Notes under the pieces: model-generated
Seen by the model: only the letters and a program-made list of their open reading frames with translations
What the model was told of the DNA's origin: nothing
Database searches by the model: none
Made by a program: the position numbers and the translations under genes
Part shown: in pieces, positions 27,061 through 36,440 of the stretch
Layout: every line of letters begins with the position of its first letter
How positions within the stretch are numbered: the first letter of the stretch is position 1
Origin: Chryseobacterium sp. FH1
GTDB taxonomy: Bacteria > Bacteroidota > Bacteroidia > Flavobacteriales > Weeksellaceae
NCBI RefSeq assembly: GCF_000735135.1
Contig: NZ_JPLZ01000006.1
Location: forward strand, 620,001-684,000
Direction: 5' to 3'
DNA: 64,000 nucleotides

Positions 27061-30000
27061 ATGTCTTTCGTAAATAACTATAGCAGCAATATAACATTTT
27101 CGCAAGAATTTGTCGAATATGATGGATCTTACATCTATTTTGTATCATCGCAAACAAGAGGGAGTGATCAGGTCCATATTACTAAAGTAGATCTGAGTGG
27201 AAACGTGATATGGTCCAGATCGATTACCAATTCATCTGTCACACAAGGGGAAAGGGATCTTGTCATGGTGCAAATTACTGCAATGCCTGCAAAGCAAGAA
27301 AATGGCAGCAATGAGGATCTGGTTGTTGAAAATGAGAAAGAGAGTGATGTATCTAGTGATTTAATATCTAATGATGTAGTATCTAACTATGATGGTCAAT
27401 ACGTACTAATTGCTAGAAATACAGACAATCTTACACAAAATATTCTTGCCATTGATGCAAACGGCAATCTGAAATGGTCAAAGGCATACAATTTTCAAGA
27501 AAATGGCCATCATCAGCAAACGATCGTGTCAAACTATGCGGGATTTTATATACTTGCCTCGGAAACAAATGAGTCAAATTCAGTAAGATATCATACGCTT
27601 TCAAGCTTTGATACAGGCGGGGTTGTCCAACAAATCGTGAGTTTGGAAGACATCATCGATGCATCAGACCTGATATTAGTTGGATCGTCATTGCTAGTCT
27701 CGGGTATTTCGGGTCAAGCTGGTTTTATAGCTGAATTCAATACCTGGGATCTGTCAAATATCAATAATTACGAGTTCAGTGGCTTTGGAAATATATTTAG
27801 AATCAAGGCTAATGACTACGGAAGGATTGCTTTGAAAGTGGCCCGGAATGACAGTACCTTTGGAATTGCCATTATATCACTATACAATAATGAATCTGTT
27901 GCAGAAGCAGTTCCTACCATACCACCGGTTTACAGATATATTTCAGTAGGGGACGATGTTTCTGATTTTGCCATAACGTCGGACAATGTATTTATTGTCA
28001 AAGAAACCCATATCCATAAGACGGATCTAGCATTGAACGTTCTCTGGGTCAAAGAAATGGTCTCAGACAAAGGTCAGATCATTGTAAATGGCATTCACTA
28101 TTCCTCTTATTCAGGCCAGTTGCTAGTATCATCTTCTGCTCATGGTGTCATTGTGGATGGGTCCGCAGGAATGATCTTCTACATGAATCAAGATGCAAAT
28201 GTCTGCCTGACCGTTGACAGGCCTCTTAGCAACTTTCCGAAAAGCATTTTTTCAATAAATAGTTCATTATCAAAAATTCCTTCACCTCTGCGTAGTCAAT
28301 CGGGACCTTTACGCTACAGGTTAAGCTCACATGAGAGCACCTTCGAATCGATCTGTGATCAAACAGGTACAGATGAGGCCGCACTTGTTCAATCCAGTTG
28401 CATCTATCTGCAGGCGGCAGGTTCCAAAGGTACTGATAGCACGGCGGGCATACATCTTCGATGGATGCTTAAAGGAGCACTTGCAGAACATCTTCCAAAG
28501 GGAAATTATTACCAATCTCCTTCGGGGTTCAACCGGCGCAATGATTTTGTGACCTTGCTAAGGGCCCCATATGTTCCTGTTGTAATAAAATTGAATCTTT
28601 CTGTTGCACCCAATGCTATAGTTGATTCGGAGGCTTTATGGTTGTATGAGGTTGGAACTAAAAAGTTTTATGTCTATTTTAGAAGTGTGACAAAATACCA
28701 ACAGGTCAGGGCATCAGTAAGCCCGCTGAATAATCCATTGGGTTTTTTACAACAATATGGTAGTAATCTGGTTGAAGTCGAGTGTAAGGAACAACTATTT
28801 TTTGCTGCAAGATTATACATTTCAGGTATCTCAAATACTGCATCTATAAAAACAGAAATTCAGTCCGTAGAGACAAATCAGATGAATCTGCCAAAGCATA
28901 CTTCATTCCGAAAGCAACTGTCAACTACGGAATTGGGCCAAAAGATCTTCGCTGAGAATGCTAGAAGCATCAGGTTTGCTACATCTGAATTGTACATAAA
29001 CGCCATTGATTTTGAATTTTACAGTGATTTCGCAAAGTTTGCAAATGAAACCTCAAGCTGGAAAAATATCGGCGAACATGCTTTGACTCTTGAAGATAGT
29101 GTAGCTTATCAGCGTTTAGATCCAGATCCCGAAAACCATCCAATTCATGCCGTCTGGCCACGATATAACGGAGGAGAGTTCGTGAACATAGACAATTATC
29201 GAACTAAATGGAATGGTAGATTAGACGATGACAGAAACAGGATCAAGCATTCAGTGGAAAAGTACATCGAGTATAGCACCGATCTATTACATCCAGATCC
29301 ACTCGCCAATGAAACTTACTTTCTTGAAAATGAAGATGGTGACATTATTGATCCTGATAATGGTTTACAAGTTTCCCATCTTACTATTCTCAATATGGCC
29401 TCTTTGGATTATCATGTTGCCAGGATGCTTGGATTGGGCTTATTGGATTTCAGCGCAGAGGTCTATACCGGTCAGAAGTTTATCTATGCAGCACAATATA
29501 CAACAGATGCTGATCTGAATGATGGACATGGTCAAAGGACTGTCAATCATTTGGCCCTGTCACTTCCGACTTCTAAAAATGATGAAAGATCAACACGTCC
29601 GGTCGAACTTTTGCAACCTGTTCCAGGAATTGCCACTTCATCTACTGATACTGAAAATACACAAGTCATTACTGATGCGGACGGTTATACCCATGATGGA
29701 ACGGCACGTTACCTGAGCCTATTTACCAGAGAGGTAACTCCTGATGAGCCCGCAAACAGCAGTTTCTTTTTTACCAATCAACGATTCGATCTCTCAACAT
29801 TTACTTATCCGGTCTATGTAGGAATCGAATATAAAAAAACCGGTGACATTGCATGGCGAAGCCCTGAACTTCCTAATGACAGAGACTATAAAAATGTCAA
29901 TGGTCAAGGTATTATATCATCCAATGAAACCGTTGCGATTGCATTGCCAGATTACGGGCAGCCTGCATTTATACACCACGAGACCAAGTCTGGAATGCAT

Positions 30001-33000
30001 ACATACGGCTCTTACGGAGTCAACTGGTTTTCACGAGCAACAGCAGCATACACAAGCTGGGACATCAAAACTGAAATCAGGGCAACCAATAGCTTATTAC
30101 CTCCTTCAAACATCAATTCTGTGCTGATCCAAAAAGAATCACCACTGATGTTCACTTCTGAAAATGAACAGAATGCATTGGCTACGCTTCTAGGAGACAA
30201 GACCTTTATCAGATTGACCTTTGACTACGATGCATCTCAAGATATGATCACCTATCTATACAAGGTGAACGGCGTTGAGGTTCCTGACTTTGGTCCGCTT
30301 CCCGATGATGAGGAAGTTTTTGCTGATGAGGTTGAAATATTTTTTAGGCCAGATATTCCAAAGCAGTTATTCGGCATGATTACAAGTGTTGTAGATCTTC
30401 CGCAAAATCCTTTGATTTCCGTTGTTCAATCTGGTAATTTTACGCTACACAGTACTGGCCAGCCAAATGTCGAAGATTCCTCACAGACTTTATCTCCAGC
30501 TATCCCTTTATCGGAAATTGAAAATTACATCGGTGCAGTATTTACATCTGGAGGAAATGAATTTATCATCCATGATATCCTTCCTGGAAATAATGACCTG
30601 CCTATTTTTCACATTCTGAAGCAACAGGTTGGTAACGCATTTGAGCAAAATAGCAATACCTCTTATGATCCGTCTGATTTTATTGCACCAGTTGTTGAGC
30701 AATCTTTCATGATTGTTGAAAATATGCAGAATGAAAGTACTTGGGGCAATGTTAATCCACATCCTTTAAAAGTGAGAGTTGGATTTGAGTGGCCAATTTA
30801 CACTGAGGAAATACAATCAACTGCCGGGCAGGCCCCTGATCTTACTGAAAATACATATTATCGCAAATTTAGAGGAATTTACAAGCGGGCTACAATTACA
30901 AAATTTGTTGATGAAGCTATAGGTGAGTTCCAAGGGGTATACATCATAACATTTAATGGCTATACTTTAGGAAATCATCCGCAGTACAGGTCAATTACAG
31001 GACAGAACAGCGTTCAATGGTATCAGGGTACTGTAAGAGTTGCTCGTGATGGTCAATCAGGTACAGAGCTGAAAACACTTAAGGTGCTTAGAATTGACAA
31101 TGCGTCACTGTCATCAGGAGACTTAAAACTCTATGTGGTCGATGAAACATATAATGATGATCCCATACAATCTGTCAACTCAAGAACAACAGCGGTAAAC
31201 TACTATCCAGGCTACAGGGTCTATTTGTTTAAAAATGATCCTTGCAGGCTTAATGAGGATCATATCTATTCCAGCAATGAGAACCAACCTGACAAATATT
31301 CTATCTTTGGTCTAAGAAGTATTGATATTCAAGAGGATTACAAGTCTGCGATATCAACACCGACCCTGATGTTTGCAAGAACTATAAAAGAGCCTCAGCA
31401 ACCATACGCTCCTTTAGGAGCTAACTACGCAACCAGACCTGATTACTTTGGTCGTTCCACCTATGCTTTTACCACAACCTTCAAACAAAAGCCGTTCAGT
31501 GTTAATTTTTTGAGGAGTAATGATGATATACTCCTAAGCTCGCTGTATAAACAAACAAAATACGGTGATGAGATCGAACGAAATTCAGTAGGTGACATCA
31601 GAAGAAGAAATAAGGACGGTTTCGAAAACGACAGGCTTCTCGGTCTGGCAAATTTTCACATAGACCGTACTACAATGCTATTCAAGATCGTCAATGGATA
31701 TCGCCTTCCTCTTCCTAACAATCCTCAGTTATTTGACAATATCAATAATTTTATAACTGAGCACAACCTATTTTATGGAGAATCACTATTACCGGTCAAC
31801 CCATCAAATATCACCAATTTCGGAACTGTGATCATACAAGGACATAGCAGCAATAAACATGGTTCATATGGAACACTGACTTTCGAAGATTTTATCAGAC
31901 AGACCATCCAAAACACCTACGTACCTCTTACAGAGATTCCTGTCATCTATCAACATATAAAATCAGGAAAATACCAGCCGGTCAATAAAGCGCAGGTGAT
32001 CAGAGATAGAAGTGGGAACCTCCTAAGTCCATCTTCACCAGATTTTGAAATGGCCCCGATGGCCAAATCTCTAAATGACGACCCGCATCAGGTTCTATTC
32101 GTCGATTTCAACCTTGATGGGAACTCAAACAGTCTTTATTTCTATGCTGTGAAAGAATTGAACTCGCAAATGGAGCAGAGCGATCTTAGTGAAGCTGTAG
32201 GTCCTGTCAAACTGGTTAGTTCATATCCTGTCAAGGCGCCTGAAATCAAAAGCGTCACACCTGTTCTTGAAAATAGAATATTGTCCATCACTCCAAAGAT
32301 GCAGATCTCGATAAATTCTTATGATAAGATCTATGGCGTTAAAAAAGCAAAACTCTATCGGGCATTAAATATGTCAGATGCCTTGTCTGTAAGAACAATG
32401 ACGCTGGTTCAGGAAATCGATCTCGAAAACGAGGAAATGCTTGATGAGGAGAGCTGGAACACAATTGACAGCTACATTGACCTTCCTGAGATTCCTTTTG
32501 GTGATCCCTTGTATTACAGAGTCACAGTGGAAACTGAAATAGAATATTCAGAACCGGACTTTTCAGGATCAAACCCGCAGGTTATAGTTGACTACGCACC
32601 TTCCGAAGCCTCCAAATTATTGATCACTACGATAACAGAAAGTGTACTACCTAATTCACCGGAGTTGTCATATAGTGCATTTCCCCTAGCTGATCAAAAT
32701 GTAATTACTGGTGTCAAATTTACCTGGAAAAAGCAGGCATACAATGCAAAATATCACCTGTACAAAATGAATAGTCAAGGAAATTGGGTAGAACTTGCAA
32801 CGGTCCAGAGCAATGACGACATTACAGTGGTATACCTTGATGAGACAACGTGGCAGAGTGATGTTCTCAAGACTTTGGACGATGACGGCAATCCATTATA
32901 CCACCATTTCAAGGTGTTGACGGAAAACACGGCGGGGATGATGAGTGTAGAGGAAAATATTCTTACGATAGGCGGTGAATTTAGCAGTTTGATAGAGACT

Positions 33001-33519
33001 GATGTAAATCTTGTCCGATACAGAGCTTATGTTCGTACTTCTGATCTCACAAGGGATAATAATCTCCTCATGCCTCCATTTTTGTTCTTTACAGGAAGCG
33101 GAGACCGAAACAACAGTCATAATGAATCGAACATACCTAGCGATCTCGCGGTATGGAAACAGATGCCTGATGACTATTTGGTTCTCCCTGAAATCAATAC
33201 GGATCTTAAAAAGAATCCGCACACCTATAATTTGCTAACCAAAAAATTCGGTTGCTACTATACTGTTTCAAAAATGTCTTATGGCTCGATTGAAGGAAGT
33301 TCACACCATTTTTTGAAGAATTCAGTTAAGAAGGCAAGAAAAGCAGGTGCTCGAGAATGTATAGTTGATCTTGGAAACAATGCTTTGTTTATTCAAAAGA
33401 ACATAGATATGCTTAAGGCTGCATTGTTGGAAGGCAACGATAGAGGAATTGACAGAATCAGTCTTATGGTTGATAATGTAATTAGACATTACACCATACA
33501 GCAGATACTCGATCTATAA
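27061..33519 (+). CDS. Giant beta-propeller-containing protein, 2152 aa
   Basis: 2152 residues with no signal peptide. Residues 1 to about 375 look like a beta propeller: repeated blades of the form ITKVDLSGNVIWSRSI, LAIDANGNLKWSKAY and HKTDLALNVLWVKEM, as in PQQ-like/WD-type repeats. A conserved-looking block follows at about 440-500 (CIYLQAAGSKGTDSTAGIHL, then RWMLKGALAEHLPKGNY). The middle is beta-rich, and residues about 1720-1970 look like fibronectin type III-like modules (LYYRVTVETEIEYSEPDFSG, KYHLYKMNSQGNWVELATV). It directly follows the 2205-aa gene (4-base gap), so the two giants are expected to act together in one complex. Function unknown. Confidence 0.8.
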   Translation: MSFVNNYSSNITFSQEFVEYDGSYIYFVSSQTRGSDQVHITKVDLSGNVIWSRSITNSSVTQGERDLVMVQITAMPAKQENGSNEDLVVENEKESDVSSDLISNDVVSNYDGQYVLIARNTDNLTQNILAIDANGNLKWSKAYNFQENGHHQQTIVSNYAGFYILASETNESNSVRYHTLSSFDTGGVVQQIVSLEDIIDASDLILVGSSLLVSGISGQAGFIAEFNTWDLSNINNYEFSGFGNIFRIKANDYGRIALKVARNDSTFGIAIISLYNNESVAEAVPTIPPVYRYISVGDDVSDFAITSDNVFIVKETHIHKTDLALNVLWVKEMVSDKGQIIVNGIHYSSYSGQLLVSSSAHGVIVDGSAGMIFYMNQDANVCLTVDRPLSNFPKSIFSINSSLSKIPSPLRSQSGPLRYRLSSHESTFESICDQTGTDEAALVQSSCIYLQAAGSKGTDSTAGIHLRWMLKGALAEHLPKGNYYQSPSGFNRRNDFVTLLRAPYVPVVIKLNLSVAPNAIVDSEALWLYEVGTKKFYVYFRSVTKYQQVRASVSPLNNPLGFLQQYGSNLVEVECKEQLFFAARLYISGISNTASIKTEIQSVETNQMNLPKHTSFRKQLSTTELGQKIFAENARSIRFATSELYINAIDFEFYSDFAKFANETSSWKNIGEHALTLEDSVAYQRLDPDPENHPIHAVWPRYNGGEFVNIDNYRTKWNGRLDDDRNRIKHSVEKYIEYSTDLLHPDPLANETYFLENEDGDIIDPDNGLQVSHLTILNMASLDYHVARMLGLGLLDFSAEVYTGQKFIYAAQYTTDADLNDGHGQRTVNHLALSLPTSKNDERSTRPVELLQPVPGIATSSTDTENTQVITDADGYTHDGTARYLSLFTREVTPDEPANSSFFFTNQRFDLSTFTYPVYVGIEYKKTGDIAWRSPELPNDRDYKNVNGQGIISSNETVAIALPDYGQPAFIHHETKSGMHTYGSYGVNWFSRATAAYTSWDIKTEIRATNSLLPPSNINSVLIQKESPLMFTSENEQNALATLLGDKTFIRLTFDYDASQDMITYLYKVNGVEVPDFGPLPDDEEVFADEVEIFFRPDIPKQLFGMITSVVDLPQNPLISVVQSGNFTLHSTGQPNVEDSSQTLSPAIPLSEIENYIGAVFTSGGNEFIIHDILPGNNDLPIFHILKQQVGNAFEQNSNTSYDPSDFIAPVVEQSFMIVENMQNESTWGNVNPHPLKVRVGFEWPIYTEEIQSTAGQAPDLTENTYYRKFRGIYKRATITKFVDEAIGEFQGVYIITFNGYTLGNHPQYRSITGQNSVQWYQGTVRVARDGQSGTELKTLKVLRIDNASLSSGDLKLYVVDETYNDDPIQSVNSRTTAVNYYPGYRVYLFKNDPCRLNEDHIYSSNENQPDKYSIFGLRSIDIQEDYKSAISTPTLMFARTIKEPQQPYAPLGANYATRPDYFGRSTYAFTTTFKQKPFSVNFLRSNDDILLSSLYKQTKYGDEIERNSVGDIRRRNKDGFENDRLLGLANFHIDRTTMLFKIVNGYRLPLPNNPQLFDNINNFITEHNLFYGESLLPVNPSNITNFGTVIIQGHSSNKHGSYGTLTFEDFIRQTIQNTYVPLTEIPVIYQHIKSGKYQPVNKAQVIRDRSGNLLSPSSPDFEMAPMAKSLNDDPHQVLFVDFNLDGNSNSLYFYAVKELNSQMEQSDLSEAVGPVKLVSSYPVKAPEIKSVTPVLENRILSITPKMQISINSYDKIYGVKKAKLYRALNMSDALSVRTMTLVQEIDLENEEMLDEESWNTIDSYIDLPEIPFGDPLYYRVTVETEIEYSEPDFSGSNPQVIVDYAPSEASKLLITTITESVLPNSPELSYSAFPLADQNVITGVKFTWKKQAYNAKYHLYKMNSQGNWVELATVQSNDDITVVYLDETTWQSDVLKTLDDDGNPLYHHFKVLTENTAGMMSVEENILTIGGEFSSLIETDVNLVRYRAYVRTSDLTRDNNLLMPPFLFFTGSGDRNNSHNESNIPSDLAVWKQMPDDYLVLPEINTDLKKNPHTYNLLTKKFGCYYTVSKMSYGSIEGSSHHFLKNSVKKARKAGARECIVDLGNNALFIQKNIDMLKAALLEGNDRGIDRISLMVDNVIRHYTIQQILDL

Positions 33520-33528
33520 AAAAGACAA

Positions 33529-33546
33529 CCCTCCCAAATGGGAGGG
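33529..33546 (+). terminator. GC-rich hairpin after the giant genes
   Basis: CCCTCCC and GGGAGGG pair around AAAT, ten bases after the 2152-aa stop. There is no T run on the plus strand, so it may be a partial terminator or a processing/stability structure between the giants and the lipase gene rather than a full stop. Confidence 0.5.
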
Positions 33547-33595
33547 CAATCCTACATCACAAATATACAATTTATTTTTAAATAAAAAATATTTA

Positions 33596-35365
33596 ATGGA
33601 TGCATTCGAAATTAATTATCAAGACGACAAGATCCATATCGGTCTTGTGCTTGCAGGCGCCGTGACAGCTGGTGCCTACACAGCTGGCGTGCTGGATTAC
33701 TTGTTTAATACCCTGTTTCTTTGGGAGGAAAAACATAAGAGCCATCCTGCTAATATACCGAAACCCAATGTGATCATTGATATTTTTACAGGAGCATCTG
33801 CTGGAAGTATAGCCGCCGCAGTCTCTCTTATAGGGCTTGCGAAGAATTCTTTGAATGAGGTATCTGATCCATATTCTACGGATGCAAAGAAAAATATTCT
33901 GTTTGATACTTGGGTCAACTTTGGACTGAATGATGATGAGGACATATCTGAATATCTTCTTTCGTCCGATGATCTTGAGACAGGCAAACTTGAATCCCTT
34001 TTGAATGTGCGTTTTATGGATCAGCTCATTGATAAGATTGTCCTTAAATCTCAATCGATCGAAATCAATGTCCTACCTCAATTTATCAATCCCAATCTAG
34101 ACGTTCTATTTACACTAAGCAATCTTAAGGGCATACCTATCGACCTATATTATGATTCAAACAAAAATAAAGTGGCCCATACAATGTCATATCATAAGGG
34201 ATTTGCCTATTTTCAAAACAATAAAAACGATAATGATACCTCGAAACTTGATCTGGATTTAAATGACGACGACTCGATAAGATTCTTTTTAAAATGTGCC
34301 AGGGCAAGTGGTGCCTTTCCTTTGGGGTTGAAGAGTGTGTCATTTGAGAAGGTCCCGAAGGACTACATTATTGGGAACCTTAAACGGATATTTGGCAATG
34401 AGTTTAAATTTGTGCCCAGAATTGACCACTTTTATAATTTTTCAGCTGTTGACGGTGGCCTTACAAATAACGAGCCCATTGCGGAAGCGCTTAGAGTAAT
34501 CGGAAAGGAATTCAATAAAAATTACAAATTGATCATGATCGATCCGTTTCCAAGCTATATCCTACCTACAGGAACGAAGGAAAAGATAGTTGACGAAGAT
34601 CTGTTCACCACAATTCCAAAATTGGTGTCCACTTTGCGCCAGCAGGCCTCTTTTAAAGAAAACGACATCACGGACATGTTTGATGACAACACAGACAAGA
34701 ATATGATCTGGCCGACAAGATACAATGAAAAGAATGAGCTTCTCCCTAATACCATTGCCTGCGGTTCTTTGTCTGGTTTTGCAGGTTTCATCAACAAGGA
34801 TTTTCGTATTCATGACTACATGCTTGGCAGGAAGAACTGTCAGAGCTTCCTCAGATATTACTTCCATTTAGAGGAAGAACTACATCCATCAATGTCTGAA
34901 TGGTCAGAGTCATTGAAAGATCAGTATGCTTTCATTGACAATATAACTAAAAAAATAATGATTCCCATAATACCTGACTTCAGGATAGAATCAAAGGCAA
35001 TACAAGGCGACAATACCCGTTTTTACCCCTACATTAACGAATCAAATACCAATGGGCTCACTTTTCCGTCTATAAACTATCAGGAAAATTTGATACCGCT
35101 TGAAAAAGTTTTGAATAGAAGATTGAAGTCCATTGTAGACATCACTTACGATCATCTTCGCAAAAATGATGATAAGGCGACAATCCCTGTCATCAAAAGG
35201 CGAAATGAACTGGTATTCATCAAAAATTTTAAGGTAAGGGTTTGGAGATTCTTAGGATATACTTTTATGAAATCGGTTGGAAATCGTTTCATCGCCAGAA
35301 CATTGAGCAATAAAATCACAAACATCATTATTGAAGAACTTTTTAAATATGAACTGTTAAAATAG
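33596..35365 (+). CDS. Patatin-like phospholipase
   Basis: A 589-residue protein of the patatin (phospholipase A2-like acyl hydrolase) fold. The oxyanion region is GLVLAGAVTAGAYTAGVLD, a variant of the usual GGGxxG. The nucleophile elbow is FTGASAGSIAA (GxSxG, Ser68), and the catalytic Asp lies in VDGGLTNNEP (Asp286), so the Ser-Asp dyad is complete. About 300 extra residues follow. No signal peptide is present, so it acts in the cytoplasm or is exported by a non-Sec route. It follows the giant genes and precedes an amidase by 6 bases. A lipase plus wall hydrolases next to giant exported-type proteins suggests an attack or release function, by inference. Confidence 0.88.
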   Translation: MDAFEINYQDDKIHIGLVLAGAVTAGAYTAGVLDYLFNTLFLWEEKHKSHPANIPKPNVIIDIFTGASAGSIAAAVSLIGLAKNSLNEVSDPYSTDAKKNILFDTWVNFGLNDDEDISEYLLSSDDLETGKLESLLNVRFMDQLIDKIVLKSQSIEINVLPQFINPNLDVLFTLSNLKGIPIDLYYDSNKNKVAHTMSYHKGFAYFQNNKNDNDTSKLDLDLNDDDSIRFFLKCARASGAFPLGLKSVSFEKVPKDYIIGNLKRIFGNEFKFVPRIDHFYNFSAVDGGLTNNEPIAEALRVIGKEFNKNYKLIMIDPFPSYILPTGTKEKIVDEDLFTTIPKLVSTLRQQASFKENDITDMFDDNTDKNMIWPTRYNEKNELLPNTIACGSLSGFAGFINKDFRIHDYMLGRKNCQSFLRYYFHLEEELHPSMSEWSESLKDQYAFIDNITKKIMIPIIPDFRIESKAIQGDNTRFYPYINESNTNGLTFPSINYQENLIPLEKVLNRRLKSIVDITYDHLRKNDDKATIPVIKRRNELVFIKNFKVRVWRFLGYTFMKSVGNRFIARTLSNKITNIIIEELFKYELLK

Positions 35366-35371
35366 AGGATA

Positions 35372-36358
35372 ATGGAAACGAAGTACGGTTTTACAAAAAT
35401 GGACTCAAAGGAATTTGCCAGCTATATAGATAAATTGAAAGTTGCACGTACGGTGATAGTTATACAGCAACATCATACCTACATTCCTTCATATATCCAC
35501 TTTAAAGGAAATAACCATTTTGAATTGCAGAGAGGAATGAAGAATACCCATGTCAATCTTAATGGATGGGCCGACATCGGACAACATATCTCCATTTTTC
35601 CCGATGGATCTGTCGTTACAGGTAGAAGTTTTGAGAAGTCGCCTGCTTGTATACATGGTAATAATGCAAACGCTTTTTGCATCGAAAGCATCGGTAATTT
35701 TGACAAAGGGGGAAATGTTATGACGAAAGAACAAAAAGATGCGATTATCGCGGTGACAGCAAATCTATGCAAAAAATTCAATTTGATTCCTGATACCAAC
35801 AGGATTGTCTATCATCATTGGTTCAATTTAGCGACAGGTGTCAGAAACAATGGTTCTGGAAACAACAAGTCTTGTCCAGGAACTAATTTTTTCGAAGGCA
35901 ACAAGGTGGAAGACTGCAGAAAATATTTCATTCCATTAGTTTCTTCCCACCTGAAAAAATTGGTGACGACAAATGATGGCAATAAAATTCTAAAATATGT
36001 GAGCGTTAACTCTGATACACTTAATGTGAGGTCGGGACCTTCTTCTTCCAGTTCCATCGTGAAGGATCGTGATGCCGCTCTTTTTGGTGCTATCCTACGA
36101 ATCTATGAAGAGAAAAACAAATGGTACAGAATATCGTCGTCTTCCCAACACTGGGTCTCATCGTTCTATACGAAAGAGGTTCAAAGATCACTTGTGAATG
36201 CTGATGTTCTTAATGTCCGTTTAGGACCTGGGACCAGTTTTCCAAAGATAAGCTCAATAAAGAGGGGAATCGAGGTCTTCATTTATAAACAGGAAAATGG
36301 ATGGTCAAAGATCAGTATTGATGAAAAATGGGTGAAGGATTCTTATTTATCTAGTTAA
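35372..36358 (+). CDS. N-acetylmuramoyl-L-alanine amidase with two SH3 domains
   Basis: 328 residues. The N-terminal Amidase_2/PGRP-type domain (about 1-195) has the zinc-binding pattern: His34 or 35 (VIQQHHTY), then His148 or 149 (VYHHWF), then Cys168 in SCPGTNFF. NLNGWADIGQHISIFPDGSV and IHGNNANAFCIESIGNF are typical core strands. Two bacterial SH3 domains follow (about 206-268 and 270-328, each with a LNVRxGP start), which usually bind cell wall. The enzyme cleaves the amide between muramic acid and the stem peptide. No Sec signal is seen. It is translationally close to the patatin gene (6-base gap) and ends the plus-strand locus before a terminator shared with the convergent gene. Confidence 0.88.
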   Translation: METKYGFTKMDSKEFASYIDKLKVARTVIVIQQHHTYIPSYIHFKGNNHFELQRGMKNTHVNLNGWADIGQHISIFPDGSVVTGRSFEKSPACIHGNNANAFCIESIGNFDKGGNVMTKEQKDAIIAVTANLCKKFNLIPDTNRIVYHHWFNLATGVRNNGSGNNKSCPGTNFFEGNKVEDCRKYFIPLVSSHLKKLVTTNDGNKILKYVSVNSDTLNVRSGPSSSSSIVKDRDAALFGAILRIYEEKNKWYRISSSSQHWVSSFYTKEVQRSLVNADVLNVRLGPGTSFPKISSIKRGIEVFIYKQENGWSKISIDEKWVKDSYLSS

Positions 36359-36394
36359 ATGCCAAATGATTATTTATGTGCCTTAAAAAATAAC

Positions 36395-36425
36395 AACTAC
36401 CAAATTTTCAATTGGTAGTTATTAT
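36395..36425. terminator. Bidirectional terminator between convergent genes
   Basis: AACTACCAA and TTGGTAGTT form a perfect 9-bp stem, with A-rich sequence on the left and ATTATTTAT on the right. It lies between the ends of the plus-strand amidase gene and the minus-strand 957-aa gene and can serve both. Confidence 0.7.
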
Positions 36426-36440
36426 TTATAATAGTTTATT

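Noticed and set aside
33529-33546. Full terminator separating the giant genes from the lipase
   Set aside because: There is no T run on the plus strand, so I keep it as a hairpin rather than an operon boundary.
7352-36358. Prophage or contractile injection system
   Set aside because: Muramidase, amidase and giant proteins suggested it, but there is no terminase, portal, capsid, sheath, tube, baseplate or AAA loading ATPase.
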